DNA of 51,689 nucleotides, from positions 1 through 51,689 of the forward strand of contig JAKITC010000012.1 in the NCBI GenBank assembly GCA_021648285.1, written 5' to 3'. The notes beneath the pieces were generated by a model that was not told the origin of the DNA, did no database searches, and worked only from the letters and a program-made list of their open reading frames with translations. Within the stretch, counting starts at the first letter, position 1, and every line of letters starts with the position of its first letter. The DNA comes from Sulfurimonas sp. Its GTDB lineage: Bacteria > Campylobacterota > Campylobacteria > Campylobacterales > Sulfurimonadaceae. The position numbers and the translations under genes are program-made. Shown here in pieces: positions 1 to 9,155 of the stretch.

Positions 1-150
1 ACTGCCCTTACTACAGCTTCAAGCTATTTGTTACCTCCTAACCTGTGTAGTTTAGTTCCAAAGTGGTGGCTAACCTTTCCTTGGGCTGGATTGTCCAGCT
101 TGATTACCTTAGCTTTGCTTGGCACACTCATTCATTACCTTCTGATTTAA
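1..150 (+). CDS. C-terminal end of an unidentified membrane protein (partial)
   Basis: The frame is open from the first base of the window to a TAA at 148-150, giving 49 codons. The last 20 or so residues are strongly hydrophobic (LSSLITLALLGTLIHYLLI), as in a final transmembrane helix. The segment before that has a WW pair and several prolines, typical of a loop in a polytopic protein. It converges on the YqaA-type gene, with only 10 bases between the stop codons. I do not recognise the family; a transporter or permease is a guess. A chance open frame is possible but less likely given the hydrophobic pattern. Confidence 0.5.
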   Translation, partial: TALTTASSYLLPPNLCSLVPKWWLTFPWAGLSSLITLALLGTLIHYLLI

Positions 151-160
151 TCAAATAATT

Positions 161-565
161 TTAAAATATTTCTGATAAAAAATAATATCTTAATACTCTT
201 AAAGATCCTGCTATTAAAACAAACCAAACAAACTTAAGTCTAACAAGTCCGGCAACCAGCGTTAGAGGATCTCCAATGATAGGAAGCCACGATAAAATAA
301 GTGCATAGTAACCATACTTATGTCCATAGGTATACGCTTTTGTTCCCATGCTAGATGAAAGAAGTTTTGTTTTTGTTTTTTCATAAAGCAAAAGTCCTAA
401 AAAATAGTTCAAGATTATTGCTAAAACATTTCCGCTTGAAGCTGACAGAAGAGCGTTGAGAATCGGCATATCATTCTCTATAGCTAAAACGAATGCAACT
501 TCAGATGAAAAAGGAAGAATTGTAGCTGCCAAAAAAGCTGAGAAAAACAGAGCTATTTCTGACAT
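161..565 (-). CDS. YqaA/DedA-type small membrane protein
   Basis: This 134-aa inner-membrane protein belongs, by pattern, to the YqaA branch of the DedA/SNARE-associated (VTT) family. The visible signs are an N-terminal hydrophobic segment with an SSEV motif, a GN..A turn near residue 45, and a GDPLTLVAGLVRL stretch near residue 100, which is typical of YqaA proteins. Family members are thought to act in lipid or ion handling at the membrane; the exact substrate is unknown. The gene lies 6 bp downstream of the dehydrogenase gene and is probably the last gene of the purT operon. No strong Shine-Dalgarno is seen before the ATG, consistent with translational coupling. Confidence 0.75.
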   Translation of the reverse strand: MSEIALFFSAFLAATILPFSSEVAFVLAIENDMPILNALLSASSGNVLAIILNYFLGLLLYEKTKTKLLSSSMGTKAYTYGHKYGYYALILSWLPIIGDPLTLVAGLVRLKFVWFVLIAGSLRVLRYYFLSEIF

Positions 566-571
566 CTAGAT

Positions 572-1498
572 TTAACTGAAACTCTTGTTTATATTCTCTA
601 TAACAGAAGCTATTAGTTTATCTCTCGCTTCAACGGATGCCCAAGCAATATGAGGTGTGATATAAAGATTTTTTTGATTTTTCACATTTAAAAGTGCGTG
701 ATTAAGAAGCATTGGTTCACGAGTTAAAACATCAAGACCAAAATAGATATTTTTTTCATCAACTATGCGAGCGACTGCCTCTTCGTTGATGATTCCACCG
801 CGTCCCAGGTTTAAAACGATAGCTTCATCTTTGCAAGTTAACAGTTGTTCATAATCCAAAAGATTATCAGTTTTCTCATTTAGCGGTGCATGTATAGTGA
901 TAATATCGCAACTCTTTAGAAGCTCATCAATATTTTGTCTTTGGAAGTCTTCAGTCCTATTAATACCGCTTGTAGAGTAGTAACTCACTTCTGCCCCAAA
1001 TGCTTTTGCTATATTTGCAACACCGCGACCGATTGAACCAAGACCAATGATGCCCCATTTTTTACCTTTTATCTCAAAAAATGGTTTGGAAACATTTGTA
1101 AAAATTGGGCTTTTAGAGTATGAGCCATCTTTTACATACTCGTCATAATATCTGGAATGCCCCATAAGATAAAAAAGCATTGAGAATGTATGCTGAATAA
1201 CTGAGTCAGTTGAGTAACCGGCTACATTTTTTACTTGAATGTCTCTTTGCTTTGCAACTTCCAAATCAACATTATTCATTCCAGTTGCTGCCACGCAGAT
1301 AAGTTTCAAGTTTGGAGTATTTGACATGTGAGCATCAGTTATAACAACTTTGTTAGTAACAACTACATCTGCGTTAGTTATCCTCTCTTGCGTTTGCTCT
1401 ACAGATGTTGTTTGAAAAACTTCTACCTCACCTAAAGAGTCAAAACCGCTTAAATCTGTTTCTCCGAAAGTCAGCGCATCAAGCAGAACTATCTTCAA
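572..1498 (-). CDS. D-2-hydroxyacid dehydrogenase (NAD-dependent)
   Basis: This is a 308-aa member of the D-isomer-specific 2-hydroxyacid dehydrogenases, which interconvert 2-keto acids and D-2-hydroxyacids such as hydroxypyruvate/glycerate. The NAD-binding GLGSIG loop is at residues 152-157, after a beta strand (WGIIG). The usual catalytic residues are visible: Arg233 in NLGRGG, an acidic residue in the GLDV / REP stretch around 256-261, and His283 in TPHIAWAS. Length fits the family. It starts one base after the purT stop codon, so the two are co-transcribed. Whether it is a glycerate, phosphoglycerate-like or lactate enzyme cannot be decided from sequence alone; glycerate dehydrogenase (HprA type) is my first guess. 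Confidence 0.85.
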   Translation of the reverse strand: MKIVLLDALTFGETDLSGFDSLGEVEVFQTTSVEQTQERITNADVVVTNKVVITDAHMSNTPNLKLICVAATGMNNVDLEVAKQRDIQVKNVAGYSTDSVIQHTFSMLFYLMGHSRYYDEYVKDGSYSKSPIFTNVSKPFFEIKGKKWGIIGLGSIGRGVANIAKAFGAEVSYYSTSGINRTEDFQRQNIDELLKSCDIITIHAPLNEKTDNLLDYEQLLTCKDEAIVLNLGRGGIINEEAVARIVDEKNIYFGLDVLTREPMLLNHALLNVKNQKNLYITPHIAWASVEARDKLIASVIENINKSFS

Positions 1499-1499
1499 C

Positions 1500-2663
1500 T
1501 TAACAATCTCTCACTTTGGTAATTAGCTCTCTTGATTTTTCGAGTGCTTTTTCAACCTCATCAAAAACAAGAGCAACTGCTAAACGTCTGCCCTTATGCG
1601 CTTCAGGCTTAGAAAAGACTCTTACAAAACTATTATCTGAAAAAAGAGACTCATCTACATCAACCACAGGCGCATAATTGTGTACTTCTGATTTAAATGC
1701 AGCAGAAGCACCATCACCATAAAATGTAAACCCTAAAGGAAGCCCAAGAACTGCACGAAGATGAAGTGCAAACTCACTTTGTGATTGAGTAATCAAAGTT
1801 ACCATTCCTGTATCGTGTGGACGAGGTGAAACTTCAGAAAAATAAACCTCATCACCCTTTATAAAAAGCTCAACACCAAAAAGACCACGACCGCCAAGAC
1901 CATCAGTAATAGCCTTAGCCATATCTTGTGATTTTTGCTTTGCAAGCGAGCTCATCTGCATTGGCTGCCATGAAAACACATAATCACCATCTCTTTGCTC
2001 ATGCCCTATCGGCTCACAAAATACCGTCTCTTTACCATTTCTGGCAGTCAGCATTGTTATCTCATAATCAAAATCAACAAAAGCTTCAACAATTAACTCA
2101 CTTGCATCGCCACGAGCCTCTTTAGCAATTTCCCAAGATTTTGATACATCTTCTTCACATTTAAGTACACTTTGCCCATGACCTGATGAACTCATAACAG
2201 GCTTGATAACACAAGGGTAGCCCATACGCTTTGATGCTTCTCTAAGTCCATCTTCAGTAGTTACAAACTCATAAGGTCCCGTTTTAAGACCGACAACCTC
2301 TGCAGCAAAAGTACGGATATTTTTTCTGTTCATAGTCTTGCTAACAGCACTGGCATTGGGTATTACATTGTAACCTTTATCCTCAGCCGCAAAAAGAGCG
2401 TCTATACTAAGAGCCTCTATTTCAGGAAGTATATAGTCAGGTTTTTCACGATAAATAATCTCCAAAAGAGCATCTTTATCTTGCATGTTCACAACGTATG
2501 AGCGATGCGCCACATGATGAGCAGGTGCATTTTGATATCTGTCAACAGCTATAACCTCAAGACCAAGTCTTTGAGCTTCAATAGCTACCTCTTTGCCAAG
2601 TTCACCTGAACCTAGAAGCATAATTTTTTTAGAGTTTGATTTTAGAGGGGCTGAGAATTGCAT
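1500..2663 (-). CDS. purT: Formate-dependent phosphoribosylglycinamide formyltransferase 2
   Basis: PurT makes formyl-GAR from GAR, formate and ATP, the folate-independent third step of purine synthesis. The 387-aa protein shows the family's N-terminal [10 protein letters not shown] nucleotide loop (residues 17-26), the PEIEAL segment near 80, an ATP-grasp core with [15 protein letters not shown] near 150, and [10 protein letters not shown] near 277. Length matches the family (about 390). It heads a minus-strand operon with the dehydrogenase and YqaA-type genes. purB lies elsewhere in this window. Confidence 0.95.
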   Translation of the reverse strand: MQFSAPLKSNSKKIMLLGSGELGKEVAIEAQRLGLEVIAVDRYQNAPAHHVAHRSYVVNMQDKDALLEIIYREKPDYILPEIEALSIDALFAAEDKGYNVIPNASAVSKTMNRKNIRTFAAEVVGLKTGPYEFVTTEDGLREASKRMGYPCVIKPVMSSSGHGQSVLKCEEDVSKSWEIAKEARGDASELIVEAFVDFDYEITMLTARNGKETVFCEPIGHEQRDGDYVFSWQPMQMSSLAKQKSQDMAKAITDGLGGRGLFGVELFIKGDEVYFSEVSPRPHDTGMVTLITQSQSEFALHLRAVLGLPLGFTFYGDGASAAFKSEVHNYAPVVDVDESLFSDNSFVRVFSKPEAHKGRRLAVALVFDEVEKALEKSRELITKVRDC

Positions 2664-2740
2664 TTATAATTCCTACATGTAAAATATTGAAAGAATTATA
2701 TCAAAATTGTTTGTTACCACGCTAAAATTAGGAAAGAATC

Positions 2741-2820
2741 TGCCTCGTTCGAGGCAAGCTTTAGTGACCACAGCGGGTCCAAGCGAAGCTAAAGGAATCG
2801 GCGTGCCCCCTTGTGGGTAT
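2741..2820 (-). repeat. Modular intergenic repeat, copy 1
   Basis: This lies between flgE and purT. Read on the minus strand it holds CCCACAAGGGGGCACGC, then CTTCGCTTGGACCCGC, then CACTAAAG, blocks shared with copies near 9.9, 22.7, 48.5 and 50.5 kb. At 2741-2756 there is a perfect TGCCTCG / CGAGGCA hairpin which, being just past flgE, may also act as a terminator or mRNA-end stabiliser. No open reading frame is evident. Confidence 0.7.
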
Positions 2821-2847
2821 ACTTCCTTCAGCTCAATAAATAGTAGT

Positions 2848-5307
2848 CTATCGTTTTAGTCCGATAAGTGTCTCTAGAAGTTGATCTGAAGTGGTAATTG
2901 TCTTACCATTTGCCTGAAAACCTCTTTGAATAATAATAAGCTGTGTCAATGCACGAGACAAGTCAACATTTGAAGCTTCAAGAGCAGCTGACTGAATAAA
3001 CCCACGACCTGCTGTTGCTGCAGTACCGATAATAGGGTCACCTGAGTTGGCGGTCTGTGTATAAACATTTCCACCCTCAGTTGAAAGACCTTCATTATTT
3101 GTGAACTTTGCCATACCAATTTGTGCTAGACCAAAAGAACGGCCATTTGAAAATGAACCGACTAAAGTACCACTTTGGTCAATTCTAATACCAACTAAGT
3201 CACCACCGGTAAAACCGTCTTGGGAAATACCAGAAGTAGAACTCTCTGAATCAAAACTTGTCATACCGTCAAACGAGTTAGCAGTACCAAGATTTAAAGC
3301 TACTTGCTGGTTTGCCGCAGAACCGTTATTTCCAGAAAATGAAACATTTGGAGGATTGTAAGTAGCCAATGAACCGTCATTGTTAAATCTTACAGAACCA
3401 ATTTTTTCATTCAGTGGTGTTGTTGTATCAATTGTTGCCGGCTGAGGAACTGATACCAGCATACTCCAAGTACTACCTGTAGCTAAATCCACTGAAGTTT
3501 TTCTAAATTCTGTTCTAAGTGTATGTTTTGAACCTAATGAATCAAAAATATCGATACTGCTAGAGTGTGTTGCTGCATTAAAACTTTGTGAAAATGCCTT
3601 ACCTGTACCACCACTTGGAAGAGTAGCATTCAAAGCTTCCATATTTCTGGTAAACTTAGTGTTCTCTGTTATACCACCGCCTGCTACACTGTCAGCATTC
3701 ATTCCGGTAATTGCAAGATTAATATCATAATCATTGGTATTACCGCCTGTGTTTACCAACTCTAGTTTACCTGAACTGTTAACCGATATTTCTATATTAT
3801 TATCAGTGTTGATACCATCTCCATCCGGGTCACGAGCCTGTATCTCCAGAGCTTCACGAAGATCTGCAATTGTAGTAAATGTTTTATCAGTGTTTAGCGT
3901 CTTTGTTGATGTAACAGGATCATACTGATATCTGTATGCTGTCGTTTTGGTAGCAGTTGCTATACCACTATTGTCCCCTGCTAAAGCAGTAAATCTGATA
4001 TTATGTGAAGAAGCGGGATTTCCATTTGAGTTTACTAATGTAATAGTTCCCGTTAACACATTATATGTAGCGCTAACTCCTGTAGTTGCAGTTAATGCAT
4101 TCATGGCAGAAACGTATCTTGCTCCATTTTCAATGGCACTCTCTGTACCTGCTGCATTAGACGTTGTGATTGATTGTGTCGTTCCATCATCTAACTGAAA
4201 CTCAATATTAAGCTCATTTGTTTGAGCAGCTAATGCTGGTAAAGCTCCAACGCCCCATGCAGTTTCACCGATAACATTAACAGTTATTGGCACTGGAGCA
4301 GATTTGGCACTGCTTATTATAATAGTATCTGCAACATTATTATATGTAGCAAATATTCCTGTTTTACCGGCAACAGCCAATGCTGAATTGATTTGCTGTT
4401 CATATCTGGCACCATTTAGATCAGCAGTTAAGGCAGCCCCACCGCCCGTTGTCACTATATTAAGACCATCTATATCTATGTCTAATTCAGCAGTAAAACC
4501 TGCCGCAACCGCTACTGCTGCAGTAGAAGCAACAGTAGAAGCCGGTACAACACCTGCTCCTACAACCCGAGAACTTAAGAATGATGCCCAAACTCCTTGG
4601 TCTTTTTGAAGAGAAAAAGCTTCTCCAACCTCATTAAACATTACACCCAAGTCTCCAGACTCTATTGGATTTCCATTTTTATCCAATGCAGGAGGAATAG
4701 GTAGTATTGGTGGTGTTCCGGCCGAAACTTCATATGCCGGAGAAAAACTCTCTACAAGTGGTCCAGAATTTAAATTTGCTTTCACAACAACTGCTTGGGT
4801 AGCACTTGCCGGTGTAGTTAGCCCTGGTGGGATATTGATACTTGTAATCGGCGCTGTTGCATCAACAGTACCAGTTGTTTGATCTCTTAGCCAACCCTGG
4901 ACAACAAAACCATTATTGTCAACAAAATTTCCACCTGCATCAAACTTAAAGTCACCTGCACGAGTATATTTATAAGTGTTACCACCATCCGGAGAGATTA
5001 TATAAAAGCCGTCCCCTTGAATAGCAACATCCGTATTTTTATCAGAATTTTGAACTGAACCCTGCGAAAAGATACGAGTCATAGAACTTACAGTGGAACC
5101 AAGTCCAACTTGCACTGGATTTTTACCGCCTAATGATCCTTGTGGAGCAGTAGCGATTGCCTTTGTTTGAGCCAAAAGATCTGAAAAGTTAGCACGAGAG
5201 TATTTAAAACCTGTAGTATTAACATTTGCAATATTATTTGCCTCTACATCCATCGCAACTTGGTGCGATTGTAGTCCGGAAACACCGGAAAAAAGTGATT
5301 TTAACAT
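2848..5307 (-). CDS. flgE: Flagellar hook protein FlgE (long epsilonproteobacterial type)
   Basis: FlgE polymerises into the extracellular hook. The N-terminus (LFSGVSGLQSHQVAMDVEAN, then NIANVNTTGFK) and the C-terminus (ALEASNVDLSRALTQLIIIQ, then RGFQANGKT) are the conserved coiled-coil-forming ends of rod/hook proteins. The 819-aa length is about twice the enterobacterial length, as in other epsilonproteobacteria, because of inserted outer domains. Residues about 274-346 and 366-440 look like two copies of one module (ENGARY/LNGARY, then G..ATYN, then TI), resembling the flagellin-type hook IN motif. There is no cysteine. The ATG has a good AAGGAT ribosome site, and a sigma54-type promoter lies 31 bp upstream, so it is probably its own transcript. 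Confidence 0.95.
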   Translation of the reverse strand: MLKSLFSGVSGLQSHQVAMDVEANNIANVNTTGFKYSRANFSDLLAQTKAIATAPQGSLGGKNPVQVGLGSTVSSMTRIFSQGSVQNSDKNTDVAIQGDGFYIISPDGGNTYKYTRAGDFKFDAGGNFVDNNGFVVQGWLRDQTTGTVDATAPITSINIPPGLTTPASATQAVVVKANLNSGPLVESFSPAYEVSAGTPPILPIPPALDKNGNPIESGDLGVMFNEVGEAFSLQKDQGVWASFLSSRVVGAGVVPASTVASTAAVAVAAGFTAELDIDIDGLNIVTTGGGAALTADLNGARYEQQINSALAVAGKTGIFATYNNVADTIIISSAKSAPVPITVNVIGETAWGVGALPALAAQTNELNIEFQLDDGTTQSITTSNAAGTESAIENGARYVSAMNALTATTGVSATYNVLTGTITLVNSNGNPASSHNIRFTALAGDNSGIATATKTTAYRYQYDPVTSTKTLNTDKTFTTIADLREALEIQARDPDGDGINTDNNIEISVNSSGKLELVNTGGNTNDYDINLAITGMNADSVAGGGITENTKFTRNMEALNATLPSGGTGKAFSQSFNAATHSSSIDIFDSLGSKHTLRTEFRKTSVDLATGSTWSMLVSVPQPATIDTTTPLNEKIGSVRFNNDGSLATYNPPNVSFSGNNGSAANQQVALNLGTANSFDGMTSFDSESSTSGISQDGFTGGDLVGIRIDQSGTLVGSFSNGRSFGLAQIGMAKFTNNEGLSTEGGNVYTQTANSGDPIIGTAATAGRGFIQSAALEASNVDLSRALTQLIIIQRGFQANGKTITTSDQLLETLIGLKR

Positions 5308-5337
5308 ATTAAATCCTTTGTATTAGTAAGAATTAGT

Positions 5338-5353
5338 AGCATTAAGTGTTCCA
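5338..5353 (-). promoter_or_regulatory. Sigma54 (RpoN) promoter of flgE
   Basis: On the minus strand the sequence is TGGAACACTTAATGCT, matching TGGCAC-N5-TTGCT with the essential GG and GC doublets in the right spacing. The start of flgE is 31 bp downstream, leaving room for a short leader with AAGGAT. Hook genes of epsilonproteobacteria are known to be RpoN-dependent. Confidence 0.75.
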
Positions 5354-5433
5354 ACTTATTTTTTAATGGAAACAGTTCATATAATAAGCTATTAGAGAGG
5401 TAAAGTATTTTATTTTGGTGGGAAATTAGGGGA

Positions 5434-6690
5434 TTATGCATCCATGCTTAATGCTTTTTGCAGCATTTCATCTGCTGTTGTAATTGATTTTGAGTTAGCG
5501 TCAAAAGCTCTTTGCATTACAATTATCTCTGTTAGTGCAACTTCCATTCTTACATTTGAGCCTTCTAGTTTAAAGTTTGTCATATCTGTACCTGTAATAT
5601 TTTTACCGGTTTCATCTTGAAAAAATATAGGTTCGCCACTATTATTACTCTGGGTAAACCTTGATCCGTTTATTCTATCTAAACCTCTGTCATTTTGAAA
5701 ATGGTATACTGCTATCTTAGCCACTGCACTCTGTATGCCATTTGAAAAAGTAGCTACAACTTCTCCATTTTGATTTATATCATAGCCAAGAAGTTCCCCA
5801 GGTTCAAGACCATCTGTTTCGCTTGAGCTTGAGAAAGGTTTGTTATGAGAAGTAATCCCATCATATCCAGTTCCTGCGATTATGCTTACAGATGTTCCAT
5901 TATTATTTATAGATGTTAGGGTATTAGAAATTAAAGCACCTTGAGCATCAAACAGCATAGTGCCGTTTTGAGTATCATATGTTGTTGCACCATCTAGACT
6001 CGTAACAGTAGCAGCAACATCCCACTGTATTCCTGTTGCTGGTTGTGGAACAGTTTTATTAAACTCAAGCCTAAGATCATTTCTATTGTTTTGTGAATCT
6101 ATAAGTCCTGCGCTAATAACCCTTGCTACATCTTCTGCGCCTAAGTTTCCGCTAAATTCCGCATAACTTGTTGGTACAACTTGGAAAAGTAGGCTGTCTG
6201 GGAAAGTAAGTTTTTCTTGAGAAGCTACATCACCAAGCTCAACTTCGGACAATTGGGTAGTTAATAGCTCACCATTTATATTTCCGCCTATTGTCCCCAG
6301 TACATAATAACCGTCATGTGTTACCAAATCTCTATTTTGATCAAAAGTAAAACTTCCGTCGCGAGTATACATTTGTTCTTGATTAGCTTGAATACCGAAC
6401 CATCCATCTCCTAAAAGAGCTAAATCTGTACTAATACCGGTTAATTGAAAAACACCTCTATTTTCATTCATTACAACCGTACTAATATCTACCCCTACCC
6501 CTATACTACTGTCAACACTCGATGAAGCCGATGGAGTATTTACCTTCTCCTCAAACATATTTACAAACTCTGTGGAGTAACCACGAAACCCTATTGTGCT
6601 AGTATTTGATAAATTATCAGCAATAACATCTATAGCAGTCTGGTTACTTTTAAGTCCAGATATTCCAGTGTAAAAGGCTTGAGTCATCAT
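5434..6690 (-). CDS. flgE2: Second hook-type protein, FlgE2-like
   Basis: This 418-aa protein has the rod/hook N-terminus (FYTGISGLKSNQTAIDVIAD, then NLSNTSTIGFRG) and C-terminus (LEGSNVRMEVALTEIIVMQR, then AFDANSK). It is half as long as the other FlgE. It follows flgD by 11 bp in a fliK-flgD-flgE2 order that is also found in Helicobacter. It could be a minor hook component, a hook-assembly helper or a distal rod-like protein; sequence alone does not tell. Two adjacent ATG codons could serve as the start; I used the first. The ribosome site is weak, so coupling to flgD is likely. Confidence 0.9.
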   Translation of the reverse strand: MMTQAFYTGISGLKSNQTAIDVIADNLSNTSTIGFRGYSTEFVNMFEEKVNTPSASSSVDSSIGVGVDISTVVMNENRGVFQLTGISTDLALLGDGWFGIQANQEQMYTRDGSFTFDQNRDLVTHDGYYVLGTIGGNINGELLTTQLSEVELGDVASQEKLTFPDSLLFQVVPTSYAEFSGNLGAEDVARVISAGLIDSQNNRNDLRLEFNKTVPQPATGIQWDVAATVTSLDGATTYDTQNGTMLFDAQGALISNTLTSINNNGTSVSIIAGTGYDGITSHNKPFSSSSETDGLEPGELLGYDINQNGEVVATFSNGIQSAVAKIAVYHFQNDRGLDRINGSRFTQSNNSGEPIFFQDETGKNITGTDMTNFKLEGSNVRMEVALTEIIVMQRAFDANSKSITTADEMLQKALSMDA

Positions 6691-6701
6691 AATGAATTCT
6701 T

Positions 6702-7409
6702 TTAGTATACTTCTACAATATTTTCTAGTGGAACATAGTTTGAACCAAGTTTAACAAGTGCTTTACCATCTTCAAATCTGACTGACTCTATAGGATAAGC
6801 ACCAAGCCTAGTCTGTTGTTTATTTCCTGAAGCATCAACATATTCTGAGTTTACATGATAAATTCCGCTATCGGCAGCAGCCCCTTTATTATCAATACCA
6901 TCCCAATCAAACTGATATACCCCTGCATTTAATTTATCTACAGGAACATCATCTCCGTTTGCATTTTTTTCTGTTATATCAATATTTATGGTTGCAACTA
7001 TGTTGCCATCTAAATCGGTTATGTCTACTGTTCCATGATCTATATCTTCTGGAAAATAAACTTCAAATTTTGAAATTGAACCTTCATCATGAACAATAGC
7101 ATCACTTCCCAAGTCAGCTCTTTTTCCAATTGCAGAGACTAGTGAAAACTCTTGCGTACTTTGTAAAGACGCGGCTAAATCAGCTAAGGCTTTATTTGTA
7201 TTTGTTGATGCTTCTAATCCTGCTAATTGTGAAGTTTGTGTTAAAATCTTTTCACTATCCATAGGTTCTGTCGGATCTTGATGTTGCAACTCAACCAAAA
7301 GAAGTTTCATAAAATCATCTTTACCTAAAGCTGTTTTATCTTCTACTGCTTTAGTGTAATCTACTACACCGTTTGTAGCTAAATTATCCCCTACTGAATT
7401 AATTGCCAT
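6702..7409 (-). CDS. flgD: Flagellar hook-capping / scaffolding protein FlgD
   Basis: FlgD caps the growing hook and directs FlgE assembly. The 235-aa protein has the diagnostic N-terminal block LGKDDFMKLLLVELQHQDP followed by TEPMDSEKILTQTSQLAGLE (about residues 28-69). A central region (about 95-190, with GNIVATI and YQFDWDG) fits the FlgD Ig-like/tudor part. It lies 10 bp after fliK and 11 bp before flgE2, in one transcription unit. Length is normal. Confidence 0.93.
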   Translation of the reverse strand: MAINSVGDNLATNGVVDYTKAVEDKTALGKDDFMKLLLVELQHQDPTEPMDSEKILTQTSQLAGLEASTNTNKALADLAASLQSTQEFSLVSAIGKRADLGSDAIVHDEGSISKFEVYFPEDIDHGTVDITDLDGNIVATINIDITEKNANGDDVPVDKLNAGVYQFDWDGIDNKGAAADSGIYHVNSEYVDASGNKQQTRLGAYPIESVRFEDGKALVKLGSNYVPLENIVEVY

Positions 7410-7419
7410 AATATATCCT

Positions 7420-9045
7420 TTACGCGTAGTTCGGAACTACAATTTCTAAAGAGCTTAAGATCTCTTCGTTAGTTTCTTCGTTCTCAAATTTCCCGAGGAT
7501 CCCATACTCTTCATGAGATTCCTTCTGTTTTTGATGATTCTGCTGCTGTTGTTGTTGAGCATTTTCACCATTTTGTGAACTGTTATTAAAGTTTAATGTA
7601 GCATTATTTATTCCACTGTTACTAAGCTGTACTCTTAGTTCATTGGCATTCATTGACAGAGTATTCACCGCAGTGTTGTTCGAGCTGATATTAACATGTA
7701 GATTTTTGCCTCTTTGAACTATTGTCAAATCAATCTCACCAAGTCTTTGAGGATTTAGCTGAATTTTTACTCTAGTAAATGGAGATTTATAATCCTCTAT
7801 AACAGTTTTAATATCATTAGAGAGATATTTAATCATCTGTTTTGCTTCATTTAATTTAACTTCAAAACTATCAGCCTTGTGGATTGCTAACCCATCTATT
7901 TTAGAAGATGTGCCTTGCTCAGACGAAGAGTCTCCACGTAGTAATGCCTCTAATGATCTTCCTTGCTCTGCTCGGGCTAAAGTAGTATCGGAAGCTACAC
8001 GCGGAGCGATAACTTTAGCAGTTGCAACCGAAAAATCCGTCGTTAGTGAAGAATTCATCATTGATGGTTTTTCCCCGCGAAGAAGGAGCTTAAGCGTCTC
8101 ATCTGCTTTATCTTTTGGTGTTTTTTGCTCTACTTTTAATGAAGAGTTAGCCTTTACTTCAACTATCTGCTGGGTTGTTGTATGTTCAACAGATGCCCCA
8201 GCTTTAAAAAGCGGTGTTGATTTTATCTCTTTTTGGACTTGAACAAATTTATCATCACTCTTTATCTCTTTTACCTGTTGAGTTTGCTCAATTTGAGAAA
8301 TTGAAGCAGTTTTAGCAACTTTGCTTTTATTTTGAACTACTTCTGATATCGCTGCTTTTTTATCTTGAACCACTTCTTTTTGTGGACCTTTATTGTCCTC
8401 TTGAACAACTAAAGTTTTAACATCTTCTAGTTTTGTGTTTGACTTTGCATCAGAGTGAACTTTAACATCTTCTAGTTTTGTGTTTGGCTTTGCATCAGAG
8501 TGAACTTTAACTTCTTCTAGTTTTGTGTTTGGCTTTGCATCAGAGTGAACTTTAACTTCTTCTACAGTTATTTTACTAATGTCAATGCCAAATTTTTTAG
8601 CGACCTCTACTAAACCTTTTAAAGTTTTTGGAAGTTCTTTGATTGTAGATTTTTTAAAATCATCACTATCTAGAATTTTTGCTTTTAAATAATTTTTTGC
8701 ATCAATAACCAGTACTTTTATCTCTTTAGTAGTTAAAGTAGGCATTATTTTTGGATTTAATTCCAGGGGCTCTTCTTTTGTTTTTAAAGGTAGAGTGTCT
8801 TCATTTTTCAACAGCGAGAGAAGCGCGTCACCTTTTGAGATAGACTTTGAGCTTTTAGCATCTTTTCCCTCATCAGCAAAAGATAATACCAAAGAGCCAT
8901 TTTGGATAAGCTTATCATCCTTTTTCTCATTAACACCTCTTAAAAGCTCTGAAAAAGAGAGCGTCGGTTCATCACTCGGAGTTGACAAATTTAGAGGAGA
9001 ATGTGAACTGGTTTTTGTCTCACTTTTCATATCAAATGAAATCAT
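7420..9045 (-). CDS. fliK: Flagellar hook-length control protein FliK
   Basis: FliK is the exported ruler that ends hook growth and switches the type III export gate. The 541-aa protein has a long Lys/Gln/Ser-rich low-complexity N-terminal two thirds and a C-terminal Flg_hook domain at about 400-490 (VKIQLNPQRLGEIDLTIVQR). A Gln-rich run (497-502) and an acidic tail follow. Three tandem 15-aa units with core VKVHSDAKPNTKL sit at 162-206. An LLRG motif recurs at about 34, 320 and 367. The start at 9045 has an excellent AAAGGAG site. It heads the fliK-flgD-flgE2 operon behind a sigma54-type promoter. Confidence 0.9.
   Translation of the reverse strand: MISFDMKSETKTSSHSPLNLSTPSDEPTLSFSELLRGVNEKKDDKLIQNGSLVLSFADEGKDAKSSKSISKGDALLSLLKNEDTLPLKTKEEPLELNPKIMPTLTTKEIKVLVIDAKNYLKAKILDSDDFKKSTIKELPKTLKGLVEVAKKFGIDISKITVEEVKVHSDAKPNTKLEEVKVHSDAKPNTKLEDVKVHSDAKSNTKLEDVKTLVVQEDNKGPQKEVVQDKKAAISEVVQNKSKVAKTASISQIEQTQQVKEIKSDDKFVQVQKEIKSTPLFKAGASVEHTTTQQIVEVKANSSLKVEQKTPKDKADETLKLLLRGEKPSMMNSSLTTDFSVATAKVIAPRVASDTTLARAEQGRSLEALLRGDSSSEQGTSSKIDGLAIHKADSFEVKLNEAKQMIKYLSNDIKTVIEDYKSPFTRVKIQLNPQRLGEIDLTIVQRGKNLHVNISSNNTAVNTLSMNANELRVQLSNSGINNATLNFNNSSQNGENAQQQQQQNHQKQKESHEEYGILGKFENEETNEEILSSLEIVVPNYA
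8421..8570 (-). repeat. 45-bp tandem repeat inside fliK
   Basis: Three near-identical 45-bp units start at 8421, 8466 and 8511, with a short partial fourth unit. They differ at only a few bases (for example Pro/Ser and Glu/Asp codons). The unit is a multiple of three, so unit gain or loss would change protein length in frame within the presumed ruler region of FliK. Confidence 0.9.
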
Positions 9046-9092
9046 TATTTGCTCCTTTTTGCCCTTTTAAAAAAGGGGTTTGTAAGAATTAA

Positions 9093-9108
9093 AGCATATA
9101 TTATTCCA
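9093..9108 (-). promoter_or_regulatory. Sigma54 (RpoN) promoter of the fliK operon
   Basis: The minus strand reads TGGAATAATATATGCT, with GG and GC doublets spaced as in the sigma54 consensus. It is 48 bp upstream of the fliK start. A CCCTTTT / AAAAGGG inverted repeat at about 9063-9077 lies in the leader just before the ribosome site. The match is slightly weaker than that of flgE. Confidence 0.65.
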
Positions 9109-9155
9109 ATAAACAGTAGAATACAATAAATTTAAGAATAACCGATATAAAGAAC

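Noticed and set aside
2857..2867. TAGTCCGATAA at the 3' end of flgE, the same 11 bases as in repeat copy 2
   Set aside because: It lies in conserved FlgE codons and no neighbouring repeat block accompanies it in that orientation.
3734..4609. Open frames on the plus strand inside flgE
   Set aside because: They are antisense shadows of a clear FlgE protein, with biased composition and no ribosome sites.
8421..8570. Regular repeats that could suggest a CRISPR
   Set aside because: The 45-bp units are contiguous, without spacers, and in frame within fliK.
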